Assembly (NCBI RefSeq): GCF_000308575.1 | Contig: NZ_BAFZ01000001.1 | Location: 1-64,000, forward strand | Length of the DNA: 64,000 nucleotides | Direction of reading: 5' to 3' | Source of the DNA: Nocardia exalbida NBRC 100660 | GTDB lineage: Bacteria; Actinomycetota; Actinomycetes; Mycobacteriales; Mycobacteriaceae | Shown here: positions 1 to 8,216 of the stretch, one piece after another | Layout: each line of letters opens with the position of its first letter | How positions within the stretch are numbered: the first letter of the stretch is position 1 | Notes under the pieces: model-generated | Told to the model about the DNA's origin: nothing | What the model saw: the letters and a program-made list of their open reading frames with translations, nothing else | Database searches by the model: none | Program-made: the position numbers and the translations under genes

Positions 1-463
1 GGCGACCGGAACCGAGCTACCCCCGCAGGCCGTCGCGGCGGGGCGGCGCGCACTCGGGTGGTGGCTGCTGGGCACCGGCCGAGCGATGTTGACCCTGGCC
101 CGCGGGCATGCACTGGAACGCACCCAGTTCGGACGCCCGCTCGCCTCGTTCCAGGCGGTCCGGCACCGGCTCGCGGAAACCCTCGTCGCGCTCGATGGCG
201 CCGAGGCCGCGCTGGACACCGCCGAGGGCGAACTCGGGGCACTGCTGGGCAAGGCCGCAGCGGGCCAGGCCGCGCTCACCGCCGCCCGGCACTGTCAGCA
301 GGTGCTCGGCGGCATCGGATTCACCGCCGAGCACGACTTGCACCGGCACGTCCGCCGCACCTTGGTCTTGGACGGACTGCTAGGCAGCACACGGGAACTC
401 ATCCGCGAGGCGGGCGCGCAGATTCGCACCGCGGGTCGCGCTCCTCGGATGGCGCAGTTGTAG
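1..463 (+). CDS. acyl-CoA dehydrogenase, C-terminal part (5' end outside window)
   Basis: Open from base 2 with no start inside the window; only the last ~153 residues are present. They match the C-terminal helical bundle of acyl-CoA dehydrogenases: QFGRPLASFQAVRHRLAE is the usual helix that follows the beta domain, and CQQVLGGIGFTAEHDLHRH is the conserved helix near the FAD and dimer interface. The family oxidises acyl-CoA to trans-2-enoyl-CoA. The closing section resembles the short alpha/beta FadE subunits of actinobacterial lipid and steroid catabolism, so a partner subunit may lie upstream of the window. It is followed by a strong hairpin terminator. Family assignment is secure; substrate is unknown. 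Confidence 0.9.
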   Translation, partial: ATGTELPPQAVAAGRRALGWWLLGTGRAMLTLARGHALERTQFGRPLASFQAVRHRLAETLVALDGAEAALDTAEGELGALLGKAAAGQAALTAARHCQQVLGGIGFTAEHDLHRHVRRTLVLDGLLGSTRELIREAGAQIRTAGRAPRMAQL

Positions 464-479
464 CCGGTACCCGGCGAAC

Positions 480-516
480 GGCCCGGCACCGGAATCCACT
501 CCGGTGCCGGGCCTTT
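480..516. terminator. bidirectional intrinsic terminator
   Basis: A perfect 13-bp stem, GGCCCGGCACCGG at 480-492 and its complement at 501-513, has an 8-nt loop and is followed by TTT. It lies between the convergent acyl-CoA dehydrogenase and lipoprotein genes, so it can serve both. Confidence 0.8.
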
Positions 517-532
517 CGGTGCGCAGCGGCGA

Positions 533-1036
533 TCAGCACGCCGGCGACGTACCGCCCTGGAGGGTCATCAACGCGCAGAACGTGGCGGTGGCGACCTTCC
601 ACTGGCCGCCGTCCTTGACCGCCTGCCCGGTCTGGTCCGGCAGCACCGGATTGCCGCCCATCAGCAGCGTGTAGGTGACATCGGCGTTGTTCGCGTCCAC
701 GAGCTTCACCGCCGAGACCGTCACCGACGTGCCCTGGGACTGCGGGTTGGCCGCCTGCGCCTGGAGGATCGGCAGGAAGACATCGCCCTTCTGCACCACC
801 GCGGCCTTCTGCTCCGGCGGCGTCGAAGGGCTGAAGAAGCCGGTGTACACGTCGGTGATCGCCTTGGTGGTCGCCGCGTCGGCCTGGGCGGGCGCCGCAC
901 TGGTCGCCGCGGCGGCCGACGTGCCGGACGCGGTGCCGGTCGATTCGTCGTCGTCGCCGCAGCCGGTCAATGCCGCGGCCGCGACGACGGCCAGGCCACA
1001 ACACGCCACGGCCTTGCGAAGGATGGAATCGCGCAT
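533..1036 (-). CDS. MTB12-like secreted lipoprotein
   Basis: A protein of 167 residues if it starts at the ATG at 1036, which has GAGGA about 6 nt upstream. Longer in-frame starts to 1117 lack such a site. The N terminus is a lipoprotein signal: Arg/Lys, a hydrophobic core and lipobox LTGC with the acylated cysteine at residue 26, followed by an acidic and Ser/Thr/Ala-rich linker. The remaining ~110 residues (ITDVYTGFFSPSTPPEQKAA, then VSAVKL, VTYTLL and a C-terminal GGQWKVA strand) look like the low-molecular-weight antigen MTB12/CFP-2 fold of mycobacteria and nocardiae, whose role is unknown. It is probably anchored on the outer face of the cytoplasmic membrane. No operator copy lies upstream, so it is probably not part of the catabolic regulon. 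Confidence 0.8.
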   Translation of the reverse strand: MRDSILRKAVACCGLAVVAAAALTGCGDDDESTGTASGTSAAAATSAAPAQADAATTKAITDVYTGFFSPSTPPEQKAAVVQKGDVFLPILQAQAANPQSQGTSVTVSAVKLVDANNADVTYTLLMGGNPVLPDQTGQAVKDGGQWKVATATFCALMTLQGGTSPAC

Positions 1037-1194
1037 GGAAATCCTCGTTTTCGGAAAAGGGGACAGCGAGGGCGCCGGGCGCGTACGCGCCCGATCGCCG
1101 GTGGATCGCACGGACACGGTGTCCCTCTCGAGGCGGCAAGGGCCGTGCGAATACTGCCGGAACGCTCCGGCAGACGATGGAGCCGGAGACCGGC

Positions 1195-1980
1195 TTACTG
1201 CATGTTGGCCTTCATGTCGTCCAGCCGGACCAGGATCGGGAATCCGTTGACGCTCAGCGCGTTGCCGTGACCGGTCTGGTGCACGTCGAACACGGATTGG
1301 ATCGCGGCGTAGAAACCCTGCACATCCAGTGTCTGGTTGACCGCGCGCTTGGCCTGGCGCAGCCCGAACGCGGGCATCGTCGCGATCTGCGCGGCCAGTT
1401 CCCTGGTCTGCCGGTCGAGTTCGGCGCGCGGCACCACCTTGTTCACCATGCCGACCTGCCGCGCCTCCTCGGCGGTCACCGGCCGGCCGGTGAACAGGAT
1501 CTCCTTCGCCTTACGCGCGCCGAGTTCCCAGGTGTGGCCGTGGTATTCGACGCCGCCGATACCCATGAGCACCACCGGATCCGAGAACAGCGCGTCGTCG
1601 GCGGCCACGATGAGATCGCACGGCCAGCACAGCAGCAGGCCACCCGCGATGCACCGGCCCTGCACCGCCGCGATGGACGGTTTCGGCACGTTGCGCCAGC
1701 GCAGCGAGTACTCCAGGTAGCGGCGCGACTCCAGCCCGTAGATGCGGTCGAGGGTGATCTTGCTCGGGTCCGGCCACGATTTGTCCTTCAGATCGTGGCC
1801 CGCCGAGAAGTGCTTGCCCTCCCCGCGCAGCACGATGACCGCGACGTCGTCGTCCTGCGCGGCACGCACCCAGGCGGCGTCGAGCTGGTCGAGCAGTTCG
1901 CCGTTCTGCGCGTTGGCCGCATCCGGCCGGTCCAGGGTGATGGTGGCGATCCGGTCCGCGACCTCATAGCGAATGTACAA
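1195..1980 (-). CDS. enoyl-CoA hydratase/isomerase family protein
   Basis: A crotonase-fold protein of 261 residues. I prefer the TTG at 1980 (MYIRYEVADRIATITLDRP) because GAGGAG lies 8 nt before it; an ATG at 2025 would add 15 residues. HFSAGHDLKD and QGRCIAGGLLL form the two oxyanion-hole strands that hold the CoA thioester. The first catalytic Glu of classical hydratases (SxPE) is replaced here (FSDPVVLMG), while the second Glu is kept in KAKEILFTG, so simple hydration cannot be assumed. The gene is divergent from the TetR gene and shares a perfect operator at 2119-2133. The likely role is in beta-oxidation of the regulon's substrate. Confidence 0.85.
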   Translation of the reverse strand: MYIRYEVADRIATITLDRPDAANAQNGELLDQLDAAWVRAAQDDDVAVIVLRGEGKHFSAGHDLKDKSWPDPSKITLDRIYGLESRRYLEYSLRWRNVPKPSIAAVQGRCIAGGLLLCWPCDLIVAADDALFSDPVVLMGIGGVEYHGHTWELGARKAKEILFTGRPVTAEEARQVGMVNKVVPRAELDRQTRELAAQIATMPAFGLRQAKRAVNQTLDVQGFYAAIQSVFDVHQTGHGNALSVNGFPILVRLDDMKANMQ

Positions 1981-2118
1981 AACGAGCTCCTCGAGTCCGG
2001 GAAGGCCGGGCGCGTGCCCGGTCATGACGGCGCGCCGGAATGCGGCCGGGCCGGCCGGAGCGGTGTCCGACGATCATCACGGCCTGCCTCCTTCCCGCGC
2101 CGATGCCTGAATGGCTGC

Positions 2119-2133
2119 GAGAATAGCATTCTC
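2119..2133. promoter_or_regulatory. operator palindrome, copy 1
   Basis: GAGAATAGCATTCTC is a perfect 6-3-6 palindrome between the divergent crotonase gene (start 1980) and the TetR gene (start 2255). The same sequence recurs at other promoters of the window. Its centre reads TAGCAT, a possible -10 element. A TetR-type repressor site is inferred. Confidence 0.75.
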
Positions 2134-2254
2134 GATACCGGAAAGGGTAGTCTCGTCATGAGGTCGGACACGGTGACCCAGGAACCCGATGACACACCGT
2201 TCTCCGGTACAGTGCATTCATGTTCTCTTCATATGACCGAGGACCGAGGCGCCC

Positions 2255-2908
2255 GTGACCAGCCCGAGCGAGAAACCGGCCTGGAAGCAGCGCGCCGTCG
2301 AGCGCTCCCTCCGCACCGCCAAGCTGCGCGCCGAGGAGCGCGTGCAACGGTTCCTGGACGCCGCCCAGGCGATCATCACCGAGAAGGGCAGCACGGACTT
2401 CACGGTGCAGGAGGTCGTCGACCGCTCCCGGCAATCCCTGCGCAGCTTCTACCTGCAGTTCGACGGCAAACACGAGCTGCTGCTCGCATTGTTCGAGGAC
2501 GCCCTGAGCCGCACGTCCGAGCAGCTGCGCGCCGCCGCGGACGGCCAGACCGACCCGCTGGACAAGCTCCAGGTGGCCGTCGAGCTGTTGTTCGAGCTGT
2601 GCAGGCCGGACCCCTCGGCGCAGCGGCCGCTGTTCACCGATTTCGCACCGCAGCTGCTGATTTCGCACCCCGACCACGTGAAGGTCGCGCACGCGCCGAT
2701 GCTGGCCCTGTTCACCGAACTGATGGACCTGGCCAAGGACGCCGGGCAGCTGCGGCCGGAGGTCAACTCCCGCCGGACCGCGGCGATGGTGATGCAGACC
2801 GTCATGTTCACCGCGCAGTCCGCAGGAGCCTCCGACGACGAGACACAGCATCCGATCACCGCGTCCGAAGTATGGAACTTCTGCGCGCACGGTTTCGCTC
2901 GCGGTTGA
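2255..2908 (+). CDS. TetR family transcriptional regulator
   Basis: A protein of 217 residues starting at GTG 2255, with GAGG upstream. The N-terminal DNA-binding domain spans about residues 25-85: a helix with RFLDAAQAIITEKG, then the helix-turn-helix TVQEVVDRSRQSLRSFYLQF, closing with DGKHELLLALFE. The rest is the helical ligand-binding and dimerisation domain, with no recognisable ligand residues. It is flanked by perfect operator copies at 2119-2133 and 2907-2921; the second overlaps its own stop codon and precedes the thioesterase gene. That arrangement makes it the best local candidate for the repressor of the whole regulon, probably released by an acyl-CoA or other pathway intermediate. 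That role is inference. Confidence 0.88.
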   Translation: MTSPSEKPAWKQRAVERSLRTAKLRAEERVQRFLDAAQAIITEKGSTDFTVQEVVDRSRQSLRSFYLQFDGKHELLLALFEDALSRTSEQLRAAADGQTDPLDKLQVAVELLFELCRPDPSAQRPLFTDFAPQLLISHPDHVKVAHAPMLALFTELMDLAKDAGQLRPEVNSRRTAAMVMQTVMFTAQSAGASDDETQHPITASEVWNFCAHGFARG

Positions 2909-2921
2909 GAATACTATTCTC
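2907..2921. promoter_or_regulatory. operator palindrome, copy 2, over a -10 box
   Basis: GAGAATACTATTCTC overlaps the last bases of the TetR gene and lies 31 bp before the thioesterase start. TACTAT in the centre fits a -10 hexamer, so a bound repressor would cover the promoter of the thioesterase gene. Confidence 0.75.
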
Positions 2922-2952
2922 CTCAAGGAGAATTTGACTTACACTCGGGCTC

Positions 2953-3759
2953 ATGCCCGATCTGTGGAGTGATCTCGTCTCCTGCCTCGACTTGTCCGCG
3001 ACACCCCCCGGCGACGATGTGTTCGAGGGCCGCAATCTGCGGTTGCCCTACAGCCGGGTGTTCGGCGGCCAATTGCTCGGCCAGTTCGTCCGGGCGGCCA
3101 CCGCGGGCATCCCGGACAAGTCGATCAAGTCTCTGCACACGGTGTTCGCGCGCGAGGGCCGCACCGACGAGCCGATCCGCTACCGGGTGCACCGCCACCA
3201 CGCTGGCCGCTCCTTCGCCACGCTGTCGTTGGTCGCCGAGCAGTCCGCCGGCGTGGTGGCGACCGCCTCGGTCTCCCTGCACGCGGAGGAACAGGGCCCG
3301 CACCGGCAGTCCGTCGCGGCGCCGCCGGAGCTGCTGTCCGCCGAGCACAAGGTGGAGTGGGACCTGCTGCCCTGGGAGACTCGCGCGAGCGTGGACCTCG
3401 ACGACCTCGGGGCCGCCCCACCGGAATTCGAGTTCTGGATGCGCACCCCGCAAGTCGATCCGGGGCTGGCGCCCGCGCTGACCGCCTACGCGACCGACCT
3501 CACGCTCATCGGCACCGCGCTGCTGCCGCTGGACGGATACGCCCAGGGCGGCAACGGCACCGCGTTCGTCTCTGCCGTCACCTCGCACACCCTCTGGTTC
3601 CATCGGCCTTTCCGCACCGACGAATGGCTGCTGCTGCGCCAGCACAGCCCGCTGCTCGCGCAGGCTCGCGCCTACGGCCGCGGCGACATCCTCACCGAGG
3701 ACGGCACGTTGGTGGCCTCCTACGCCCAAGAAGCCATGGTGCGCATCCCCCAGATCTGA
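2953..3759 (+). CDS. acyl-CoA thioesterase II family protein
   Basis: A protein of 268 residues with the double hot-dog layout of TesB-type thioesterases. The first half contains RVFGGQLLGQFVRAA, equivalent to the family's VFGGQ motif, and HRHHAGRSFATLSL; the second half contains HTLWFHRPFRTDEWLLL and ends with ILTEDGTLVASYAQEAMVR, the usual closing strands. It would hydrolyse acyl-CoA to free acid and CoA in the cytosol, recycling CoA or relieving a blocked intermediate. It stands 44 bp after the TetR gene under operator copy 2 and is convergent with the MeaB-type gene. The length is normal for the family (about 270-290). Confidence 0.85.
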   Translation: MPDLWSDLVSCLDLSATPPGDDVFEGRNLRLPYSRVFGGQLLGQFVRAATAGIPDKSIKSLHTVFAREGRTDEPIRYRVHRHHAGRSFATLSLVAEQSAGVVATASVSLHAEEQGPHRQSVAAPPELLSAEHKVEWDLLPWETRASVDLDDLGAAPPEFEFWMRTPQVDPGLAPALTAYATDLTLIGTALLPLDGYAQGGNGTAFVSAVTSHTLWFHRPFRTDEWLLLRQHSPLLAQARAYGRGDILTEDGTLVASYAQEAMVRIPQI

Positions 3760-3767
3760 CGACGGCG

Positions 3768-4655
3768 TCACTGCCGCGCGGGCAGCAACAGTTCGGCCGC
3801 GCGGTAGGCGTCGCATTCGCCCGCCGCGACGGCGGCGGCCAGCCGGTCCAGCTCGGCGTGTGCGCGCAACCGCGTCTGCGCCAGTGAGAGGATCTGCGCG
3901 CGGGCCCGCGCCGTGCGCCGCGCCGGGCTGTCGGCGCGATGGTGCGCCTCGATCGCCTCGGCCAATTCGGCGACGCGCTCGCCGCGCGCGGCGACCAAGG
4001 TGAGGATCGGCACGTCGGATTCGGCCCGCAGATCACGCACGGTCTGCTCGGCGCCCTCCCGGTCGGCCTTGTTCACCACCAGCAGGTCGGCCACCTCCAG
4101 CAGACCCGCCTTCGCGGCCTGGACCGCGTCGCCCGCACCGGGATTCAGGATCACCAGCGTGGGATCCGCGACCGCCGCGATCTCGATCTCCGACTGCCCC
4201 ACCCCCACCGTCTCCAGCAGCACGACGTCGTAATGCAGCGCGGCGAGCAGCCGGATGGCGGCCGGAACCGCGGCGGCCAGCCCGCCGAGGTGTCCGCGCG
4301 TGGCCAGCGACCGGATCAGCACACCGGGGTCGTCGATGTGCTGCGCCATGCGGATCCGGTCCCCCAGCAGCGCTCCCCCGCTGTAGGGCGAGGACGGGTC
4401 GACCGCCAGGACCGCGACCCGCAGCCCGCGCGCGCGGTAGACGCCGGCCAGCGCGGCGATCGTCGTCGACTTGCCCGCTCCGGGCGGGCCGGTCACGCCG
4501 ATCACCCGGATCGCGCGCGGCTCGAGTGCGGCTTGCACCTCGTCGCGGCGGTCCCCTTCGACCAGGCTCAGCAACCGGCCCGTCGCCCGCGCCGACCCGG
4601 CGCGCGCCAGGGCCAGCAACTCGGCGACGGTCGCCGACGCCAGGCTCACGCCCAT
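3768..4655 (-). CDS. meaB: MeaB/ArgK-type GTPase, B12-mutase chaperone
   Basis: A protein of 295 residues from ATG 4655; a GTG six bases downstream is an alternative. It has the G3E GTPase signature: P-loop GPPGAGKS near residue 56, switch region ETVGVGQSE, and NKAD for guanine recognition. MeaB-type proteins load adenosylcobalamin into acyl-CoA mutases and protect them from inactivation. The only mutase in the window is at 20.9-22.5 kb, so chaperone and client are about 16 kb apart but appear to share one regulon. It follows the thiolase gene by 25 bp and is probably cotranscribed with it. Methylmalonyl-CoA mutase usually has its own MeaB, so this may be a second, dedicated copy. Confidence 0.88.
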   Translation of the reverse strand: MGVSLASATVAELLALARAGSARATGRLLSLVEGDRRDEVQAALEPRAIRVIGVTGPPGAGKSTTIAALAGVYRARGLRVAVLAVDPSSPYSGGALLGDRIRMAQHIDDPGVLIRSLATRGHLGGLAAAVPAAIRLLAALHYDVVLLETVGVGQSEIEIAAVADPTLVILNPGAGDAVQAAKAGLLEVADLLVVNKADREGAEQTVRDLRAESDVPILTLVAARGERVAELAEAIEAHHRADSPARRTARARAQILSLAQTRLRAHAELDRLAAAVAAGECDAYRAAELLLPARQ

Positions 4656-4680
4656 CCCGCCGCGCCGCTGTGCGATGCGG

Positions 4681-5826
4681 TCACGGAGCGGGAACCTCGA
4701 TGACCGTGGCCGCGCCCATGCCACCACCCGCGCACATCGCCGCGATTCCCAAACCGCCACCGCGACGGCGCAATTCGTGGACCAACGTGACGATCATGCG
4801 CGCTCCCGAGGCGGCCACCGGGTGCCCGAGCGAGCAGCCGCTCCCGCTGACGTTCACCTTGTCCGAATCGAGGTCCAGTGCGCGGATGGCCGCGATCGGG
4901 ACCGACGCGAAGGCCTCGTTGATCTCGATCAGTCCGACCGCCGACAGCGAGATCCCCGCCCGGTAGACCGCTTTGGCGATCGCCTCGATCGGAGCGAGAC
5001 CGGTATCGCCGGGATCGACGCCCACCGACGACCAGGCGCGGATGTAGCCCAGTGCGGGCAGGCCGAGCCGATCGCTGGCGATGGCGAGCGCGGCGGCGCC
5101 GTCGTTGGCGCCGGAGGCGTTGCCCGCGGTGATCGAGAAGCCCTCGATCTCCGGATGCAGCACTTTGAGCGAGGCCAGTTTCTCCAGGCTGCTGTCGCGC
5201 CGGGGATGCTCGTCGGTGTCGAACAGGCCGTGCGGGGTCTCGATGGGCACGATCTCCTCTTTGAACCGGCCCTCGTCGATGGCGGCGATCGCGTTGCGGT
5301 GCGAGCGCAGGGCCCAGGCGTCCATCTCGGCACGGGAGATGCCCGCCTTCACCGCGGCGTTCCAGCCCACGGTGATGGACATGTCCAGCGCGGGGGCGTC
5401 CGGGCGGTCCGGGTGGCTCGGCGACACCCACGGATCGATCCACTCGTCCGCGCCGACCCTGAACCGCGCTTTGGGAGCGGTGGACTCGGAATTCACCCCG
5501 CCCGCGATCACGAGTTCGTCCATGCCGGAGCGAATCCCGGCCGCCGCGGTCTGCACCGCGGACATTCCCGCCGCGCAATGCCGGTTCTGGGCCAGGCCCG
5601 GCACCCTGGTCAGCCCCGTGGTCACGGCCGCGTGCCGGGCCAGCACGCCGCCGCCGTAACGGCCCTCACCCAGGACGACGTCATCGATCCGGGCCGGGTC
5701 GAGCCCTTCGGCGATCGCGCCGACCACGTGGTGAGCCAGATCGAACGCGTTGGTGTCGCGCAGCGTTCCCTTCCGTGCGGTACCGATGGGCGTCCGCAGC
5801 GCGGACACGATGACGGCTTCGGGCAT
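4681..5826 (-). CDS. thiolase (acetyl-CoA C-acyltransferase)
   Basis: A protein of 381 residues starting at ATG 5826 with GGAGG about 8 nt upstream. All thiolase landmarks are visible: nucleophilic Cys84 in NRHCAAGMSAVQTA, NEAF near residue 310, GHPVAASGARM with the catalytic His, and the second active-site cysteine in CAGGGMGAATVIE. It would cleave a 3-ketoacyl-CoA with CoA to give acetyl- or propionyl-CoA plus a shortened acyl-CoA. It is divergent from an HSD10-like SDR, and the space between them holds operator copy 3. The pair would catalyse the last two steps of a beta-oxidation round. Confidence 0.9.
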   Translation of the reverse strand: MPEAVIVSALRTPIGTARKGTLRDTNAFDLAHHVVGAIAEGLDPARIDDVVLGEGRYGGGVLARHAAVTTGLTRVPGLAQNRHCAAGMSAVQTAAAGIRSGMDELVIAGGVNSESTAPKARFRVGADEWIDPWVSPSHPDRPDAPALDMSITVGWNAAVKAGISRAEMDAWALRSHRNAIAAIDEGRFKEEIVPIETPHGLFDTDEHPRRDSSLEKLASLKVLHPEIEGFSITAGNASGANDGAAALAIASDRLGLPALGYIRAWSSVGVDPGDTGLAPIEAIAKAVYRAGISLSAVGLIEINEAFASVPIAAIRALDLDSDKVNVSGSGCSLGHPVAASGARMIVTLVHELRRRGGGLGIAAMCAGGGMGAATVIEVPAP

Positions 5827-5894
5827 TGGGGGCCTCCATTCCGGGCGACGCGATTGTGGCGCGGCGACCTTTCGGTGATCGTGCCGACAGTTAT

Positions 5895-5911
5895 GAGAAT
5901 ATTATTTTCTC
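5895..5911. promoter_or_regulatory. operator palindrome, copy 3 (wider spacing)
   Basis: GAGAATATTATTTTCTC lies between the divergent thioesterase-side thiolase gene and the SDR gene. The arms TGAGAA and TTCTCA are separated by 7 nt rather than the 5 nt of the other copies, so it is a variant. TATTAT in the centre fits a -10 box. Confidence 0.6.
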
Positions 5912-5947
5912 AATACGAGAGTACGACTTGCAAGATAGGATTACGAC

Positions 5948-6712
5948 ATGCAGATCAGTGGAAGCTCCGCGCTCGTCGTCGGCGGGACCGGAGGACTGGG
6001 CGAGGCGACCGTACGGCGCCTGCACGCCGCCGGGGCGAAGGTCGTGGTCGCGGATGTCGCCGACGACAAGGGCAAACAGCTCGAGACCGAGCTCGGAATC
6101 CGCTATGTGCACACCGACGCCACCGACGAGGACTCCGTGCTCGCCGCCATCGCCGAGGCGCAATCGTTCGGGCCGCTGCGCATCTCGGTGGACACCCACG
6201 GCGGTCCCGCGAAAGGCGGCCGCCTGATCGGCAAGGACGGCGCGCCGCTGCCCCTCGACGGTTTCCGCACCACCATCGAGTTCTATCTGACCGCCGTGTT
6301 CAACGTGCTGCGTCTCACCGCGGCCGCGATCGCGAAGAACGACCCGCAGGAGGAGGGCGGGCGCGGCGTCATCGTGAACACCGCCTCGATCGCCGCGTTC
6401 GAAGGGCAGGTCGGTCAGCTTCCCTACGCCGCGGCCAAGGGCGGCGTGGTCGGGATGACCCTGGTGGCCGCTCGCGACCTCTCGCCGGTGGGCATCCGCG
6501 TGGTGACCATCGCCCCGGGCACCGTGAACACGCCCGCCTACGGCAAGGCCGCCGACCAATTGGAAGCGTACTGGGGGCCGCAAGTGCCGTTCCCCAAGCG
6601 TATGGGCCGTTCGGAGGAGTACGCCAAGCTGGCGACCGCCATCATCGAGAACGACTATCTCAACGGCGAAGTCATCCGGCTCGACGGCGCTCTGCGGTTC
6701 CCGCCGAAATAA
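5948..6712 (+). CDS. short-chain dehydrogenase, 3-hydroxyacyl-CoA dehydrogenase (HSD10) type
   Basis: A protein of 254 residues. GGTGGLGEATVRRL is the Rossmann TGxxxGxG variant, VVVADV suggests NAD rather than NADP, and the catalytic set is Ser in NTASIAAFEGQ with YAAAK. The insertion PQEEGGRGVIVNTASIAAFEGQ and the tail GEVIRLDGALRFPPK are typical of the HSD17B10 group, which oxidises 3-hydroxyacyl-CoA and some hydroxysteroids. Divergent transcription from the thiolase gene across a shared operator supports the beta-oxidation role. One difference is STDTH in place of the usual NNAG motif (HISVDTHGG), which I read directly but cannot interpret. Confidence 0.85.
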   Translation: MQISGSSALVVGGTGGLGEATVRRLHAAGAKVVVADVADDKGKQLETELGIRYVHTDATDEDSVLAAIAEAQSFGPLRISVDTHGGPAKGGRLIGKDGAPLPLDGFRTTIEFYLTAVFNVLRLTAAAIAKNDPQEEGGRGVIVNTASIAAFEGQVGQLPYAAAKGGVVGMTLVAARDLSPVGIRVVTIAPGTVNTPAYGKAADQLEAYWGPQVPFPKRMGRSEEYAKLATAIIENDYLNGEVIRLDGALRFPPK

Positions 6713-6904
6713 CCGCCGCCGCGCAGGGCGCGCCCGAACTGCCTCGGCCGCCCGCTTCGCGGCATCGCCGCCCGGAGTCGTCGATGCGACACGTGACGGC
6801 CCGGCTGCGCCGGGGAACGATTTCGCTGGTTCTACACTGACCCGGGTCGGTGAATGACGTTCTAAGCTGGAATCGACGGCCTATGCCCTGGCAGTAGGGA
6901 GCGG

Positions 6905-7381
6905 ATGAACATCGCCAAAGCGCCTCAGCCGGAATACCGGCAGGCCCGCTTCGCCGATATCGAGGACATCGCGGCCATCGAGGCCGAGGTGTTCGCCGAG
7001 CCGTACCTGTACCTGATGCTGCGCCAGCTGTTCGACCTGCACGGATCCGAATGGCTGGTCGCCGAGGTGGAAGGCGCCGTGATCGGTTATGCGCTGACGC
7101 TGGAGAAGTCCGGCCGGGCATTGCTGTTCACCTTCGCGGTGGCCAAGCGGTACCAGGGCGAAGGGTATGGCCACGCCCTGCTGACCCGCACCTTGCAGAC
7201 CTGCCGGAAGATCGGCGCCGAGGTGGTGTATCTGACCGTGCGGCCGGACAACCGGCTGGCCGGCAACCTGTTCCAGCGCGCGGGATTCGAATTCGTCGAG
7301 CACGACGACCGGTACTTCGGGCCGGGCGAGCCGCGAGACGTTTTCGAGTACCGGCTGAGGGGCCGCCCGCTAGACTCGTGA
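6905..7381 (+). CDS. GNAT family N-acetyltransferase (RimI-like)
   Basis: A protein of 158 residues. The acetyl-CoA pyrophosphate loop is AKRYQGEGYGHALL (about residues 79-92), preceded by the beta-strand LLFTFAV and followed by VVYLTVRPDNRLAGNLFQRAGFEFV, the standard GNAT C-terminal half in which the Asn and the AGF turn close the site. Such enzymes acetylate protein N termini, amines or small molecules; the substrate cannot be told. It starts after TAGGGAGCGG and is followed 1 bp later by a membrane-protein gene, so the two are probably cotranscribed. No operator copy is near. Confidence 0.85.
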   Translation: MNIAKAPQPEYRQARFADIEDIAAIEAEVFAEPYLYLMLRQLFDLHGSEWLVAEVEGAVIGYALTLEKSGRALLFTFAVAKRYQGEGYGHALLTRTLQTCRKIGAEVVYLTVRPDNRLAGNLFQRAGFEFVEHDDRYFGPGEPRDVFEYRLRGRPLDS

Positions 7382-7382
7382 C

Positions 7383-8204
7383 ATGGGGGAGATTCCGCCC
7401 TTCGTCGCATCCGTCTCGACCCGGATCACAAGGCGCGCGGACGAATACACCGCCGAGATCGATCGGGGTGAGCGCCCCGAGCAGGCCGAGCTGGAGCGGT
7501 TCACCGCACATGCCGAGGCGATCCTCGCCGACTACGACCCGCCCAGCGCGCGGCGGCATTCCGACTCGCTGGTCTTCCGGCACCTGTACGCGGCCGCGCG
7601 GCAACCGGCGCCCGACGAGGCGGACTGGCGGGTGCCGAGCGCGATCACGGCGGCGCTGCTGGCCGCCGAGGTCGAATTCCGTGGTCCGTTGCGGCTGAGC
7701 AGCCGGCAGAACACCATGCTGGCCGAGGAGTACGAACGGCTGGGTGCCCAACTCTCGGCGGCCGGATTGCCCGCTCACGCGGCGCTGGCCTACCGGAGAG
7801 GGGCCGCGCTGTACCGGATGAACGAGGACGACGAGGCGCAGGACCGCTGCGGTCTGCGGTTGGCCCGGGCCCGCACCCTCGCGCTGCCACGGGGCCCACG
7901 GCGCTGGCCGGGGCAACTGTCGTTCATCCTGTGCGGCTACGGTTACCGGCCGTTCTGGCTGCTCGGCTGGGTGGCCGTACAGCTGGTGCTGTTCACCGTC
8001 GCCGCTCTGCTGCTGAGCGGCGATTCCTCACCGGCTGCCACCGTCTACACGTGCGTGACCGGATTCATCAATCCACTCGGCCCCGGTGACACGGAGAATC
8101 TGCGCCCGGCCGCCCGGCCGCTGTTCGCCGCCGAAGCGTGGGCGGGCACGGTATCGATGTCGGTGTTCTTCGCGCTGCTGGTGCGCAAATGGTTCCGGAT
8201 GTAG
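7383..8204 (+). CDS. hypothetical membrane protein with soluble N-terminal domain
   Basis: A protein of 273 residues that I do not recognise. Residues 1-180 are hydrophilic, charged and mostly helical, with a repeat-like helix pair around LAEEYERLGAQLSAAGLPAHAALAY and RRGAALYRMNEDDEAQDRC that resembles a tetratricopeptide pair. Two hydrophobic segments follow, FWLLGWVAVQLVLFTVAALLL near residue 200 and AGTVSMSVFFALLVRKW at the C terminus. It is likely an inner-membrane protein with a cytoplasmic sensor-like domain. It is coupled to the upstream GNAT gene and convergent with the SCO2521-like gene, leaving 12 bp between them. Confidence 0.65.
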   Translation: MGEIPPFVASVSTRITRRADEYTAEIDRGERPEQAELERFTAHAEAILADYDPPSARRHSDSLVFRHLYAAARQPAPDEADWRVPSAITAALLAAEVEFRGPLRLSSRQNTMLAEEYERLGAQLSAAGLPAHAALAYRRGAALYRMNEDDEAQDRCGLRLARARTLALPRGPRRWPGQLSFILCGYGYRPFWLLGWVAVQLVLFTVAALLLSGDSSPAATVYTCVTGFINPLGPGDTENLRPAARPLFAAEAWAGTVSMSVFFALLVRKWFRM

Positions 8205-8216
8205 CCGGAGCGGTCG

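Noticed and set aside
970..2937. Very long plus-strand open frame opposite the enoyl-CoA hydratase and continuing across the TetR gene
   Set aside because: It is antisense or out of frame to well-supported genes, and its composition (Arg, His, Gly and Ala-rich) is that of a shadow frame in GC-rich DNA.
4471..6840. 789-codon open frame opposite MeaB and thiolase genes
   Set aside because: Arg/Gly-rich shadow frame overlapping three supported genes; no domain or start signal.
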